Shown in pieces: positions 26,384 through 35,322 of a stretch of DNA of 64,000 bases. Position numbers and translations under genes: made by a program. The notes under the pieces were generated by a model. It worked only from the letters and a program-made list of their open reading frames with translations. It ran no database searches and was not told the DNA's origin. The stretch is from positions 1 through 64,000 of the forward strand of contig JAPSLL010000014.1 of NCBI GenBank assembly GCA_031180805.1. Direction: 5' to 3'. Each line of letters starts with the position of its first letter. The first letter of the stretch is position 1. The DNA is from Bacillus sp. (in: firmicutes) (lineage in GTDB: Bacteria; Bacillota; Bacilli; Bacillales; Bacillaceae).

Positions 26384-27910
26384 TTGAAAAAGGCAAAAAA
26401 GTCATTATCAAAAAAAATTGTCGTACCAATGTTGTCAACAATGCTGATCACATCATCTTTAGCAGCATGTAGTAATTCAGACAAAGCTAGTTCAGATGAA
26501 GGGAAAGGTAGTTCAAAAAACCAAATTACAATTATGACTACCGCGTATTCTCCTGAGCCACCAAGTGAAGATAGTCCAGTATTGAAGGAACTTGAAAAGT
26601 TTACAGATACTGATATTAAAATGAATTGGGTACTAGATAGTGCATACCAGGATAAGTTAAATATTACACTTGCATCAGGTGATTTACCGAATATTATGAT
26701 GATACCAACTAAAATACCAAGTTTTTTAAGTGCAGTTAGGGATGACGCATTCTGGGAGCTTGGACCATATTTAAAAGATTATCCTAACTTAAGTCAAGCA
26801 AATGAAATCACGTTAAATAATAGTTCAATCGATGGGAAAATATATGGAATTTATCGTGCCAGACCTTTGGGACGGAATGGCGTGATAATCAGGAAGGATT
26901 GGCTGAAAAATTTAGGATTGGAAACACCTAAAACAATTGATGAATTTTACAATGTATTGAAAGCGTTCACAGAGCAAGACCCTGACGGAGATGGCAAGGA
27001 TGATACTTATGGAATGGTCATTTCAAAATATACCGGACCATTTGATGTCATGCAAACATGGTTCGGTGCACCAAATAAGTGGGGAGAGGATGATAATGGA
27101 AATTTACAGCCAGACTTTATGACAAAAGAATATATGGAAGCATTGAAGTTCTTTAAAAAGCTATATGATGAAGGCTTAATCAATGAAGATTTTGCTGTAA
27201 TGGACCCGCAAAAATGGGGAGATCCTCTGCTTAATCATGAAGCAGGTGTAATCGTTGATGTTGTTGACCGTGCACATCGGGCTGAAGAAGATATGTTAGC
27301 TGCTGATCCTAACTTAAAAGAGCCGATAGATGTGTTTGGTGCAGTTGAAGGTCCAAAAGGAATGTTTAACTTACCGACATCTGGTTATTCTGGGATGTTA
27401 GCAATTCCGAAATCGAGTGTAAAAACAGAGGAAGACTTAAAAAGAGTCCTTACGTTTATTGATAAGATGAGTGAGAAAGAAGCACAAATTCTTGCTTACA
27501 ATGGTCTAGAAGGTCGTCATTATGAAATGAAGGATGGAAAATTCACAGTCCTTACAAACAATAATGAAGCACTTATTAATGAATATACCGATTTAAACCA
27601 ATTTCAAACAGGTATACCGGAAGACCGTTTTTTAACGGAGGAGAAAACACCATTGATTCAAAAAGAGGAAGAAGTAAAACTTGCGAATGAGGAGATTGTT
27701 GTACCAAATCCAGCTGAAGCATTGATTTCAGAGGTATATGCTCAAAAAGGACAGCAATTAGATAATATTATAAACGATGCAAGAATTAAATTTATTGTTG
27801 GACAAATTGATGAAGCAGGCTTTAACGAAGCAATTGAGCTTTGGAAAACAACAGGTGGAAACGATTATATTGAAGAAATCAATAAATTATACAAAGAGTC
27901 ACAAAAATAA
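26384..27910 (+). CDS. lplA: Extracellular solute-binding lipoprotein (LplA/YtcQ-like)
   Basis: A 508-residue family-1 ABC sugar-binding lipoprotein. Signal peptide of about 28 residues ends in the lipobox L-A-A-C with Cys29. Then comes the mature N-terminus rich in Ser/Asp/Lys, and features such as DPDGDGKDDTYG (about residues 196-207, a calcium-loop-like stretch) found in LplA/YtcQ proteins. The start is TTG behind AGGGGGA; the longer frame from 26342 lacks a ribosome binding site. It captures oligosaccharides, probably RG-I fragments, for the LplB/LplC permeases. Confidence 0.9.
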   Translation: MKKAKKSLSKKIVVPMLSTMLITSSLAACSNSDKASSDEGKGSSKNQITIMTTAYSPEPPSEDSPVLKELEKFTDTDIKMNWVLDSAYQDKLNITLASGDLPNIMMIPTKIPSFLSAVRDDAFWELGPYLKDYPNLSQANEITLNNSSIDGKIYGIYRARPLGRNGVIIRKDWLKNLGLETPKTIDEFYNVLKAFTEQDPDGDGKDDTYGMVISKYTGPFDVMQTWFGAPNKWGEDDNGNLQPDFMTKEYMEALKFFKKLYDEGLINEDFAVMDPQKWGDPLLNHEAGVIVDVVDRAHRAEEDMLAADPNLKEPIDVFGAVEGPKGMFNLPTSGYSGMLAIPKSSVKTEEDLKRVLTFIDKMSEKEAQILAYNGLEGRHYEMKDGKFTVLTNNNEALINEYTDLNQFQTGIPEDRFLTEEKTPLIQKEEEVKLANEEIVVPNPAEALISEVYAQKGQQLDNIINDARIKFIVGQIDEAGFNEAIELWKTTGGNDYIEEINKLYKESQK

Positions 27911-27924
27911 AAGCGAGATTACAT

Positions 27925-27958
27925 GTTTACAAGGCGAGGTTATTCTCGTCTTGTAAAC
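27925..27958 (+). repeat. Intercistronic stem-loop lplA-lplB
   Basis: GTTTACAAG-n-CGAG (27925-27938) pairs with CTCG-n-CTTGTAAAC (27945-27958). There is no T-run after it. Such structures behind binding-protein genes often protect the upstream message from 3' decay and give excess binding protein over permease. Confidence 0.6.
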
Positions 27959-28024
27959 TCAAATGAATAAAAATAGTAACACAACGAATTCAAAACGTAC
28001 TTCATAGGAAGGAAGGGAGAGAAA

Positions 28025-28999
28025 GTGGCTTCTTTAAAAACAGTGAAACCTGAATATCAAGCCTCACAACTACCAGGTGAAAAGCTAGTCTCAAATATTA
28101 CTTGGATGCAACGGTTAAAACGAGATCGCTGGCTTTATTTATTACTTGTTCCCGGTTTATTATATTTTCTTATTTTTAAATATGCTCCAATGTGGGGAGT
28201 TGTCATAGCTTTTCAAGATTACTCACCCTTTAAAGGAGTATTTGCGAGTGATTGGGTAGGCTTTGAAAACTTTAAGGACTTTTTTCAAAACCCTGATTTT
28301 TTTCGCTTGCTCAAAAATACATTTATATTAGCTGTATTGGATTTAGTATTCTTTTTCCCCGCTCCGATCATATTAGCACTTATGCTAAATGAGCTAAGAA
28401 TTAATGTATATAAAAGAACTGTACAAACATTTATTTATGTACCTCATTTTATGTCCTGGGTAATTATCGCAAGTATTACGTATATTTTCTTTACGACTAG
28501 CGGTGGTGTAGTTAATGAAATTGTTTCATTTTTTACTGGAAAGGAAATTAATTTCCTCTCGTCTCCAGAATGGTTTAGACCTTTAATTATGGGACAAATC
28601 ATTTGGAAGGAAACAGGGTGGGGGACAGTTATTTTTTTAGCTGCTCTAGCAACGGTTGACCAAGAACAGTATGAAGCAGCGATTGTTGATGGTGCAGGTA
28701 GGTTTCGTAGATTATGGCATGTGACACTCCCAGCCGTTAGAAGTACAATTATTGTTCTGCTTATCTTACGTCTTGGAAACTTTTTAGATACCGGATTCCA
28801 ACAAATTTTCTTAATGTCAAATTCGTTGAACCGCAGTGTTGCAGATGTTTTTGATACATATGTGTACTTTGTTGGTATCACACAAGGTGCATATAGCTAT
28901 AGTACAGCTGTTGGTTTATTTAAATCTATCGTTGGGATTATCCTCGTTCTAGGTGCTAATAAATTAGCAAAGAAAATGGGGCAGGAAGGTATTTTTTAA
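28025..28999 (+). CDS. lplB: ABC sugar permease (LplB-like)
   Basis: A 324-residue inner permease subunit with a cytoplasmic N-terminus and six membrane spans. The EAA loop reads EQYEAAIVDGAGRFRRLWHVTLP (about residues 220-242), which contacts an ATPase. RDRWLYLLLVPGLLYFLIFKYAPMWG is typical of the LplB/YtcP-associated group. GTG start behind AGGGAGAG. No ATPase gene lies nearby; such importers in Bacillus use the shared ATPase MsmX. Confidence 0.92.
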   Translation: MASLKTVKPEYQASQLPGEKLVSNITWMQRLKRDRWLYLLLVPGLLYFLIFKYAPMWGVVIAFQDYSPFKGVFASDWVGFENFKDFFQNPDFFRLLKNTFILAVLDLVFFFPAPIILALMLNELRINVYKRTVQTFIYVPHFMSWVIIASITYIFFTTSGGVVNEIVSFFTGKEINFLSSPEWFRPLIMGQIIWKETGWGTVIFLAALATVDQEQYEAAIVDGAGRFRRLWHVTLPAVRSTIIVLLILRLGNFLDTGFQQIFLMSNSLNRSVADVFDTYVYFVGITQGAYSYSTAVGLFKSIVGIILVLGANKLAKKMGQEGIF

Positions 29000-29059
29000 A
29001 TGACCAAGTGAAAAAAACTATCTTGGTTGTACGTTTATATTATAAGGAGGTGTTCGTAT

Positions 29060-29950
29060 ATGGCAATGCCAAAAATGCATAATACCCCCGCTGGAAGAGT
29101 ATTCGATGTATTCAATTTTATCTTTCTTGGCGGTATTGCACTATTAATGGTATGTCCATTTTTATATGTAATTGCAGGATCATTTGCTACTGAAGCAGAA
29201 TTAACGAGAAGAAGTTTCTTCATATTTCCGGAAACCTTCTCTTTAGAATCCTATAAATATATATTTTCAACAGATACATTTACAAGAAGCATCCTCGTAT
29301 CAATTGGTGTAACCTTTATAGGAACACTCATTTGTCTGCTTTTTACTTTTACAATGGCTTATCCACTTTCCAGAAAACATTTAATGGGTAGAAGCTTTTT
29401 TATGAATATCATTGTGTTTTCAATGCTATTTAGTGGAGGGATGATTCCAACTTATTTAGTTGTAAAGTCATTAGGTTTACTTGATTCCTATTGGGCATTA
29501 ATTTTACCTATAGCTATCAACCCTTTTAATCTTATTATTGTGAAAACCTTCTTCCAAAACATCCCTGTTGAATTGGAGGAGTCTGCAAAAATCGATGGCT
29601 GTACGGAATTCGGGATATTTTGGAGAATTATGCTACCACTTTCCAAACCAGTATTGGCTACATTCGCGCTTTTTTATGCGGTGGCAATTTGGAACGATTT
29701 CTTCAGTGCATTACTTTATATTAGTGACAGTACGAAATGGCCAGTACAGGTTCTACTTCAGCAAATTATCCTGTTATCACAATCGATGATCGGTGATGGG
29801 GCATCAATGGGAGCAGATTATGTTGAGCCCCCTGAGCAATCATTAAAATTAGCTGTAGTTGTTATTGCTACAGTTCCAATTTTAATAGTGTATCCGTTTT
29901 TACAGAAGCATTTTGCTAAAGGGATGCTATTAGGTTCAGTTAAGGGGTAA
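29060..29950 (+). CDS. lplC: ABC sugar permease (LplC/YtcP-like)
   Basis: A 296-residue permease subunit with six membrane spans (B. subtilis LplC has a similar length). The EAA loop reads ELEESAKIDGCTEFGIFWRIMLP. The ATG at 29060 follows AAGGAGGTG; the upstream in-frame codons precede this site. It pairs with LplB for oligosaccharide import, and a terminator follows, so lplABC form one unit. Confidence 0.92.
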   Translation: MAMPKMHNTPAGRVFDVFNFIFLGGIALLMVCPFLYVIAGSFATEAELTRRSFFIFPETFSLESYKYIFSTDTFTRSILVSIGVTFIGTLICLLFTFTMAYPLSRKHLMGRSFFMNIIVFSMLFSGGMIPTYLVVKSLGLLDSYWALILPIAINPFNLIIVKTFFQNIPVELEESAKIDGCTEFGIFWRIMLPLSKPVLATFALFYAVAIWNDFFSALLYISDSTKWPVQVLLQQIILLSQSMIGDGASMGADYVEPPEQSLKLAVVVIATVPILIVYPFLQKHFAKGMLLGSVKG

Positions 29951-29985
29951 GCTGCTTGTGAATTCTTTAATAATAAATCAATGAG

Positions 29986-30034
29986 AGGGCAGATTTATTT
30001 TGGTAAGTTTTTTACCTTAAAACCTGTCCTTTTC
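29986..30034 (+). terminator. Terminator of lplABC
   Basis: AGGGCAG-n-TTT...GGTAA pairs with TTACC...AAA-n-CTGTCCT as a long interrupted stem, followed by TTTCTTT. The 300 bp from lplC to the next start otherwise hold only the regulator promoter region. Confidence 0.65.
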
Positions 30035-30255
30035 TTTCCGTTTTTAACTATGTAACAGTCTTTTAAGTTGATAAAGAGATAGTTTTGAATAATTGTTATC
30101 TTTTGAATCTTCCCTTTTTATTAAAACCTTTCTATGACATAATAAAAGGGAAATTTTAAAACTAGGAAAGAGTTTTTTGAGCTAAATCCTTACTTTCTAT
30201 TTATTTTCTTCAGGGTAAGGTCCTTACGCATTTTTTTATGAAACGGGGGGTTTTC

Positions 30256-32607
30256 ATGTGGACAAAGGATGTAATAAATAGAATGAGAGAAGGGAAATGG
30301 AATGGGAGCTATTATAAAAAGAATTTTGTTCTCATCTTATTTATTGCAAGTATTCCAGGATTAATAACAGGGTTGCTTATATATTGGTTTGCTGTAGCTG
30401 CTGTTGAGGATGAGCTTCGCAGCCTTCATGTTGAGCAAATTGATCAAAGGGCAAAAAATTTGGATGAACAATTTAAGTATATTGAATATTCGCTCACTCG
30501 CTGGGCTATGGAGCCGCGTTTTAGTGAGTCATTAAGAAATATGGATTTTGTAAAGGAATTTTCTGAAACCTATGATATTTCAAAAACATTACTTCGTTTA
30601 CAAGGAACACATCCATTAATAAAAGAGGTTGAGTTATATATAAACGGAAAAAAACCGATTCTATTTAATAGTGAATATAATGTTTTATCTGTTAAAGAAA
30701 AAAGTGAGTATATGAAGATTTTAGATGGGAAAAACCTAAAATGGGATTTAACTGGAGAAAATCAAACTTCCTTATCACTTGTACAAACTTTGCCAGCTGG
30801 AAGCAAAAATTCCTTTGGTTCTATTATTGTAAAGCTAAATAAAGAAAAAGCGTTGGATTTATTAAATACGTTAATACCATATGGAGAAGGGGCATCGTTT
30901 CTTTTAAATCAAGAGAAACAAATCATTTTGTCATCGACTAGCAAAGATGACGAAAAATTTGAAAGCGCTTTATTTGAAGAGGTTGAAAAAAATAAAAATC
31001 TTAAAAGCTCTTTCCAATTTAAATATGATCACACTATTTACTCAGTATCTGTTGGAAAATTAACTAGGGTCGATTCACCTTGGATGTATGTATCTGCCGC
31101 ACCGATGTCAACAATAACAGCACCGTTGGTCATTGTATCACGAACTATATTAATAATAAGTGCAATTGCACTATTACTAGCATTTATCATGTCATGGCTT
31201 GCCTCCCGAAAAATTTATTCTCCGATAAGTAAGTTAATTACAAAGCTTTCAGGAGAGAATGCTCAGCATACTTTTGTGAAATGTAAACCATTAGGGAAAG
31301 ATGAATTTGTTTTTATTGAAGAACAATGGGAGGAATTATCAAAGCATAGCCAATCATTACAAACTCGAATATCTGAGCAAATTATGGAAATAAATAAAAG
31401 CTTTATATTTCAGCTTGTACAAGGATATTTTTCACATTATAAAGAAGCAGATTTAAAGAAACGGATGATTCATTATGGATGGAAGGTTGAGGGGCAGAGC
31501 TTTTTAGCTATTGATGTTCAATTATCTGGATTATTTACTAATGAAGACCAATTTTCTACTAAGGATGAGAGTTTGGTTACATTTTTAGCTTCAAATATTA
31601 TGGATGAGTTAGCGAAAGAGATGTTCGAAGACTATCATGTGATAACGATTGCGGATTTATCTGTAGGGCTATTAATTGCGTATCCTTCAGAACAAACGGT
31701 TAAAGAAGAAGTTGTAATATTTGCTAATAAAGTGACTGATACCATTAATCAAATTATAAAAATGAGAGTAACGGTGACGATTAGTGAGCCAACAAATCAA
31801 ATTAAGAAAATCCATACACTATTTGAACATATGGAAAAGTGGAAGCGTCTAAGACTTTTCGAAAATAAAAATCAAATAATAGACTTAGAGAAACTTGAGT
31901 CGAGTTGTGATATCGAGACGTTTATTTACCCGTTTGCCCTTGAAAAAGAAATCATTCAAGCAATTAGGATGGGGCAAAAGCAGGATATAAGGTCGTTAAT
32001 TAATCAGTTTATTGAGGAACTATCGAAAAATGGTTCAACGGAAATAAATATCCAGCAAGGTGTACGGCAATTATATAGTAGTATTCAACATGAAATTTTA
32101 CATTCTGGAATACATCCACATGAATTGTTTAATGGAAAGGATATGTATGAAGAACTTTCGCAAATTTATAGTATGGAAAAGATTGTAGATTGGTTTATCT
32201 ACCAAGTCATTCAGCCTTTTTCTGATAGATTAGAAGGGCGAATGAATATGGAATTAAAAAGAATCATTGAAAATGTGATAATCATTATCCAAGAAAATTA
32301 TATGAAGGATATATCATTGGACAGCTGTGCAGAGGAAGTAGGAACTAGTCCATATTCATTAAGTAAAGCATTTAAACAAATTGTTGGTATAAATTTTATC
32401 GATTATTTAACACAATTAAGAATCGAGAAGGCAAAGGAGTTATTAACACATTCAAATATGAAAATTAATGAAATTGCCGAGAGTGTCGGTTATAGACATA
32501 GTTATTTTAATCGAATCTTTAAAAAACAAATTGGGATACCACCTAGCCAATATCGGAAAATTAATCAGGAAAACGAGTATATTCCTATGGAGAGAGATGG
32601 TGTATAA
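30256..32607 (+). CDS. Membrane-bound AraC family regulator (YtdP-like)
   Basis: A 783-residue sensor-regulator. A first membrane span (about residues 24-46) and a second (about 285-310, from RTILIISAIALLLAFIM) enclose an extracellular Cache-like sensor of about 240 residues. A cytoplasmic linker follows, and the C-terminal AraC HTH (about 680-775) with DISLDSCAEEVGTSPYSLSKAFKQ and INEIAESVGYRHSYFNRIFKK. The architecture matches B. subtilis YtdP/YesS-type regulators of pectin genes. I start at ATG 30256 behind ACGGGGGG; an ATG at 30238 lacks a site. It is the likely activator of the surrounding RG-I genes. Confidence 0.88.
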   Translation: MWTKDVINRMREGKWNGSYYKKNFVLILFIASIPGLITGLLIYWFAVAAVEDELRSLHVEQIDQRAKNLDEQFKYIEYSLTRWAMEPRFSESLRNMDFVKEFSETYDISKTLLRLQGTHPLIKEVELYINGKKPILFNSEYNVLSVKEKSEYMKILDGKNLKWDLTGENQTSLSLVQTLPAGSKNSFGSIIVKLNKEKALDLLNTLIPYGEGASFLLNQEKQIILSSTSKDDEKFESALFEEVEKNKNLKSSFQFKYDHTIYSVSVGKLTRVDSPWMYVSAAPMSTITAPLVIVSRTILIISAIALLLAFIMSWLASRKIYSPISKLITKLSGENAQHTFVKCKPLGKDEFVFIEEQWEELSKHSQSLQTRISEQIMEINKSFIFQLVQGYFSHYKEADLKKRMIHYGWKVEGQSFLAIDVQLSGLFTNEDQFSTKDESLVTFLASNIMDELAKEMFEDYHVITIADLSVGLLIAYPSEQTVKEEVVIFANKVTDTINQIIKMRVTVTISEPTNQIKKIHTLFEHMEKWKRLRLFENKNQIIDLEKLESSCDIETFIYPFALEKEIIQAIRMGQKQDIRSLINQFIEELSKNGSTEINIQQGVRQLYSSIQHEILHSGIHPHELFNGKDMYEELSQIYSMEKIVDWFIYQVIQPFSDRLEGRMNMELKRIIENVIIIIQENYMKDISLDSCAEEVGTSPYSLSKAFKQIVGINFIDYLTQLRIEKAKELLTHSNMKINEIAESVGYRHSYFNRIFKKQIGIPPSQYRKINQENEYIPMERDGV

Positions 32608-32626
32608 GCTACGCAGTCTATTCATG

Positions 32627-32692
32627 TCAAAAAAGTATGAATCTATCAAAAAAGTGATCATCCAAAAATAAGACAGGACAAGAAAGTATAAT
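32627..32692 (+). promoter_or_regulatory. Paired A-tract boxes and -10 upstream of yesU
   Basis: TCAAAAAAGTATGA (32627) and TCAAAAAAGTGATC (32646) are direct repeats 19 bp apart. TATAAT at 32687-32692 follows GACAGGACAAGAAAG, similar to the lplA promoter (GACA-n-GACA before TATAATTG). No good -35 is present, as expected for an activated promoter. Confidence 0.5.
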
Positions 32693-32756
32693 TGCTAGAT
32701 GAGCAGTTGGTTTATATAGTTATAACAATATGAAAGAAATGGGAAGGGTGACTCAG

Positions 32757-33464
32757 TTGGCTATTCAGTTTATGAATGGAAACTGCATATTCGAAAATCG
32801 ATTAGCAAGTTTTAGTGATATTGAAGGTTGGATTATTGAAGGAGAAGCAAATGTTCAATTTATTGATAATCGTCTCCATATTGAAAATAAATTGGATGCA
32901 GAAATTTACGGCGATAATGCTCATTGGGTTTTATGGTGTCCTAAAACCTTTCCAGATAAAATTTGCATCGAATGGGATTTTTACCCTGTGAGGGAACCAG
33001 GGTTGTGCATGCTGTTTTTCTCTGCTACAGGGAGAAATGGTGAGGATATTTTTGATGAAAGCCTTCCAAAACGTTCTGGAAAATACCCAGAATATCATTC
33101 AGGAGCAATTAATGCATTGCACTTATCCTATTTCCGTCATAAACATCAAGAGGAACGAGCTTTTAGAACGTGTAATTTAAGAAAGAGCTATGGCTTTCAT
33201 CTTGTTGCAATGGGAGCTGATCCGCTACCACCAGTTGAGGATGCGATCCCACCTTATAAAATGAGAGTTGTGAAATATGATGGTGAAGTTCATTTTTCAA
33301 TAAATCAATTACCTATATTTCAATGGAAGGATGACGGAAAGAAATTTGGTGAAATTCTATCTGGCGGAAAAATTGGCTTTCGACAAATGGCTCCAATGAA
33401 AGCAGCCTATGCGAATTTAAAGGTGTTTGAAGCAATAGCAGTTGATGGAAGTGATGAAGCATAA
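32757..33464 (+). CDS. yesU: YesU-like DUF1961 family protein
   Basis: A 235-residue concanavalin-like beta-sandwich protein (DUF1961). Recognisable blocks are AHWVLWCPKTFPDKICIEWDF, LCMLFFSATGRNGEDIFD, YHSGAINALHLSYFRHK and the C-terminal GGKIGFRQMAPMKAAYANLKVF. The homologue YesU belongs to the B. subtilis yes RG-I cluster; its biochemical role is not established. I take TTG 32757 because GGGAAGGG lies just upstream; ATG 32730 has no ribosome binding site. Cytosolic, no signal peptide. Confidence 0.86.
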   Translation: MAIQFMNGNCIFENRLASFSDIEGWIIEGEANVQFIDNRLHIENKLDAEIYGDNAHWVLWCPKTFPDKICIEWDFYPVREPGLCMLFFSATGRNGEDIFDESLPKRSGKYPEYHSGAINALHLSYFRHKHQEERAFRTCNLRKSYGFHLVAMGADPLPPVEDAIPPYKMRVVKYDGEVHFSINQLPIFQWKDDGKKFGEILSGGKIGFRQMAPMKAAYANLKVFEAIAVDGSDEA

Positions 33465-33485
33465 CCTTAAATAGGGGGTTTTTAA

Positions 33486-34289
33486 ATGCCTAAAGTAATG
33501 TTAACGTTTCCGAAAGGGAGACATAAGGTATTGACAATGAGCTATGATGATGGCAAAGAAGCTGACAAACGACTAGTAAAAACCTTTAATCAATTTGGTA
33601 TAAAAGGAACATTCCATCTTAATTCTGGGCTTCTCGGAATTGGTGATCGCATTCATGAGGATGAGATAAAGGAAATATATGAGGGCCATGAAATTGCAAC
33701 ACATACGAAAACTCACCCGACAATTGCTCGCTCACCAAAAGAGCAATTAATTGAGGAAATTATGGATGATCGTAAGAAATTTGAAAGCATTGTTGAATAT
33801 ACAGTTAGAGGCCATTCTTATCCAAATGGTTCATATAACAAGCTTGTGAAAGATATCCTTCCATTTTTAGGAATTGAATACGGCAGAACTGTACATTCAA
33901 CAGGTCAATTTTCTATTCCTAATGATTTTTATGAATGGAATCCTACATGTCATCATAAGCGTAATCTATTGGAGCTAGGTGAGACATTTATAAATCTTCA
34001 TAAAAAACAATACTTATATATGATGTATGTTTGGGGACATAGCTACGAATTTGATTTAGACGAAAATTGGGGATTGATTGAAGAGTTTTGTCATTTGGTT
34101 GGTGGCAGAGATGATATTTGGTACGCAACAAATATCGAGATTGTGGACTATATAAAGGCGTTTCAATCTTTAAAGTTCTCAGCTCACAGTCACTTTGTCT
34201 TTAACCCATCTGCTATATCAATTTGGCTTAATGTCGATGAAAAGCAAATTGAAGTAAAAGGTGGAACAAGAACAGACCTTGTCGTTTAG
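33486..34289 (+). CDS. CE4-like polysaccharide deacetylase family protein, cytosolic
   Basis: A 267-residue NodB-fold protein. Motif 1 is SYDDG (about residues 19-23), motif 2 is HTKTHP (metal-binding His pair), motif 3 is reduced to GHSYPNGSY, and WGHSYEFD forms the later conserved block. There is no signal peptide or membrane span, so it should act on small imported substrates. It sits between yesU and yesL with short spacing, implying a role in deacetylating RG-I oligosaccharides or sugars, which is inferred from context. GGGGGT precedes the ATG. Confidence 0.85.
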   Translation: MPKVMLTFPKGRHKVLTMSYDDGKEADKRLVKTFNQFGIKGTFHLNSGLLGIGDRIHEDEIKEIYEGHEIATHTKTHPTIARSPKEQLIEEIMDDRKKFESIVEYTVRGHSYPNGSYNKLVKDILPFLGIEYGRTVHSTGQFSIPNDFYEWNPTCHHKRNLLELGETFINLHKKQYLYMMYVWGHSYEFDLDENWGLIEEFCHLVGGRDDIWYATNIEIVDYIKAFQSLKFSAHSHFVFNPSAISIWLNVDEKQIEVKGGTRTDLVV

Positions 34290-34380
34290 TAGCTTAGAAT
34301 CAAATGAATGAAAGGTTAAAACTTATCTAGTCTTAATATGGAGTTAACTAGCATTCTTTACTGACAAGGAGGGGGCATTA

Positions 34381-35031
34381 TTGAATGGGATATCAGGTGG
34401 TTTGTATAAAATATCGGAATGGATTATGAAACTTGCCTATATAAATCTCTTGTGGATAGTTTTTACTATATTGGGAGTTATAATTTTTGGTTTTTTTCCT
34501 GCATATACTGCGATGTTAACTATTGTAAGGAAATGGATTATCGGTGAGGCTGATATACCTGTCTTTAATACATTTTTTACAGTATATAAAAAAGAATTTT
34601 TTAGAAGTAATTTTATTGGCTTGCTTCTATTGCTCATTTCTTATATCCTTTACGTTGATTTATCGATTGTAATGGAAGCAAACGGTATTATTAATCTTAT
34701 TACCTTCCCAATGTTCCTTATAATAATTGGCTTTTTCCTGGCATCATGTTATACATTTCCAATTATTGTTCATTATGAGACAAAGATTGGTCAAGCATTA
34801 AAAAATTCGTTTATTATAATGGCGTTGTCACCATTTTCAACTATCATGATGATAATTGGTACTATTGCTATCTATTTTCTAATGACAACAATCCCAGGAT
34901 TATTTCCTTTTTTCGGTGCAAGCACACTTGCGTTTATCATTATGTGGTCAGCGTTACTTGCCTTTTCTAAAATAGAAAAAAGACAAGAATCGTATACTCA
35001 GACGAGAGTTGAACAAGTAGAGAGCCAATAA
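34381..35031 (+). CDS. yesL: YesL family membrane protein (DUF624)
   Basis: A 216-residue protein with five or six membrane spans: MKLAYINLLWIVFTILGVIIFGFFPAYTAML type opening (the DUF624 signature), then hydrophobic stretches near residues 75-95, 100-125, 143-167 and 175-195. The start is TTG behind AAGGAGGGGG. YesL-like proteins accompany oligosaccharide ABC importers of Firmicutes and may assist the permease; no function is proven. It is the last gene of the locus. Confidence 0.87.
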   Translation: MNGISGGLYKISEWIMKLAYINLLWIVFTILGVIIFGFFPAYTAMLTIVRKWIIGEADIPVFNTFFTVYKKEFFRSNFIGLLLLLISYILYVDLSIVMEANGIINLITFPMFLIIIGFFLASCYTFPIIVHYETKIGQALKNSFIIMALSPFSTIMMIIGTIAIYFLMTTIPGLFPFFGASTLAFIIMWSALLAFSKIEKRQESYTQTRVEQVESQ

Positions 35032-35069
35032 AAGATAAAAAAAGAAGAAATAATGAAGAGACAACTCAT

Positions 35070-35120
35070 AAAAATGCTTTTTTCGCATATCGTTACTAGG
35101 TATGAAAAACTGCATTTTTT
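35070..35120 (+). terminator. Possible terminator after yesL
   Basis: AAAAATGC (35070-35077) pairs with GCATTTTTT (35112-35120), with an inner CATA/TATG pair. The loop is large, so efficiency is uncertain. Confidence 0.5.
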
Positions 35121-35263
35121 AGTTGTTTCTTTTCTTAATTTGGAAACCTTTAAGGAATGATTCTCATTCTTTTTCATAAAAGAAGGGAGCATCAAAGCAA
35201 AAAGCAACTAATTTTTTTTGTTTTGAAATTATTTCGATTTCCGATATATCTATTCATTTCCTG

Positions 35264-35272
35264 TGATATAAT
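35264..35272 (+). promoter_or_regulatory. Extended -10 promoter of yknU
   Basis: TGA-TATAAT, with no convincing -35, 51 bp before the yknU ATG. Confidence 0.45.
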
Positions 35273-35322
35273 CAATTATTGTAAAAATAAAACAATGTTT
35301 TTCACAAAGGGGAGGGGTTTGG

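Noticed and set aside
30185-30235. TCCTTAC / GTAAGG / CCTTAC segments before a T-run in the leader of the AraC regulator, like an attenuator
   Set aside because: The GTAAGG-CCTTAC pair leaves too short a loop and the other stem is only 6 bp and distant from the T-run.
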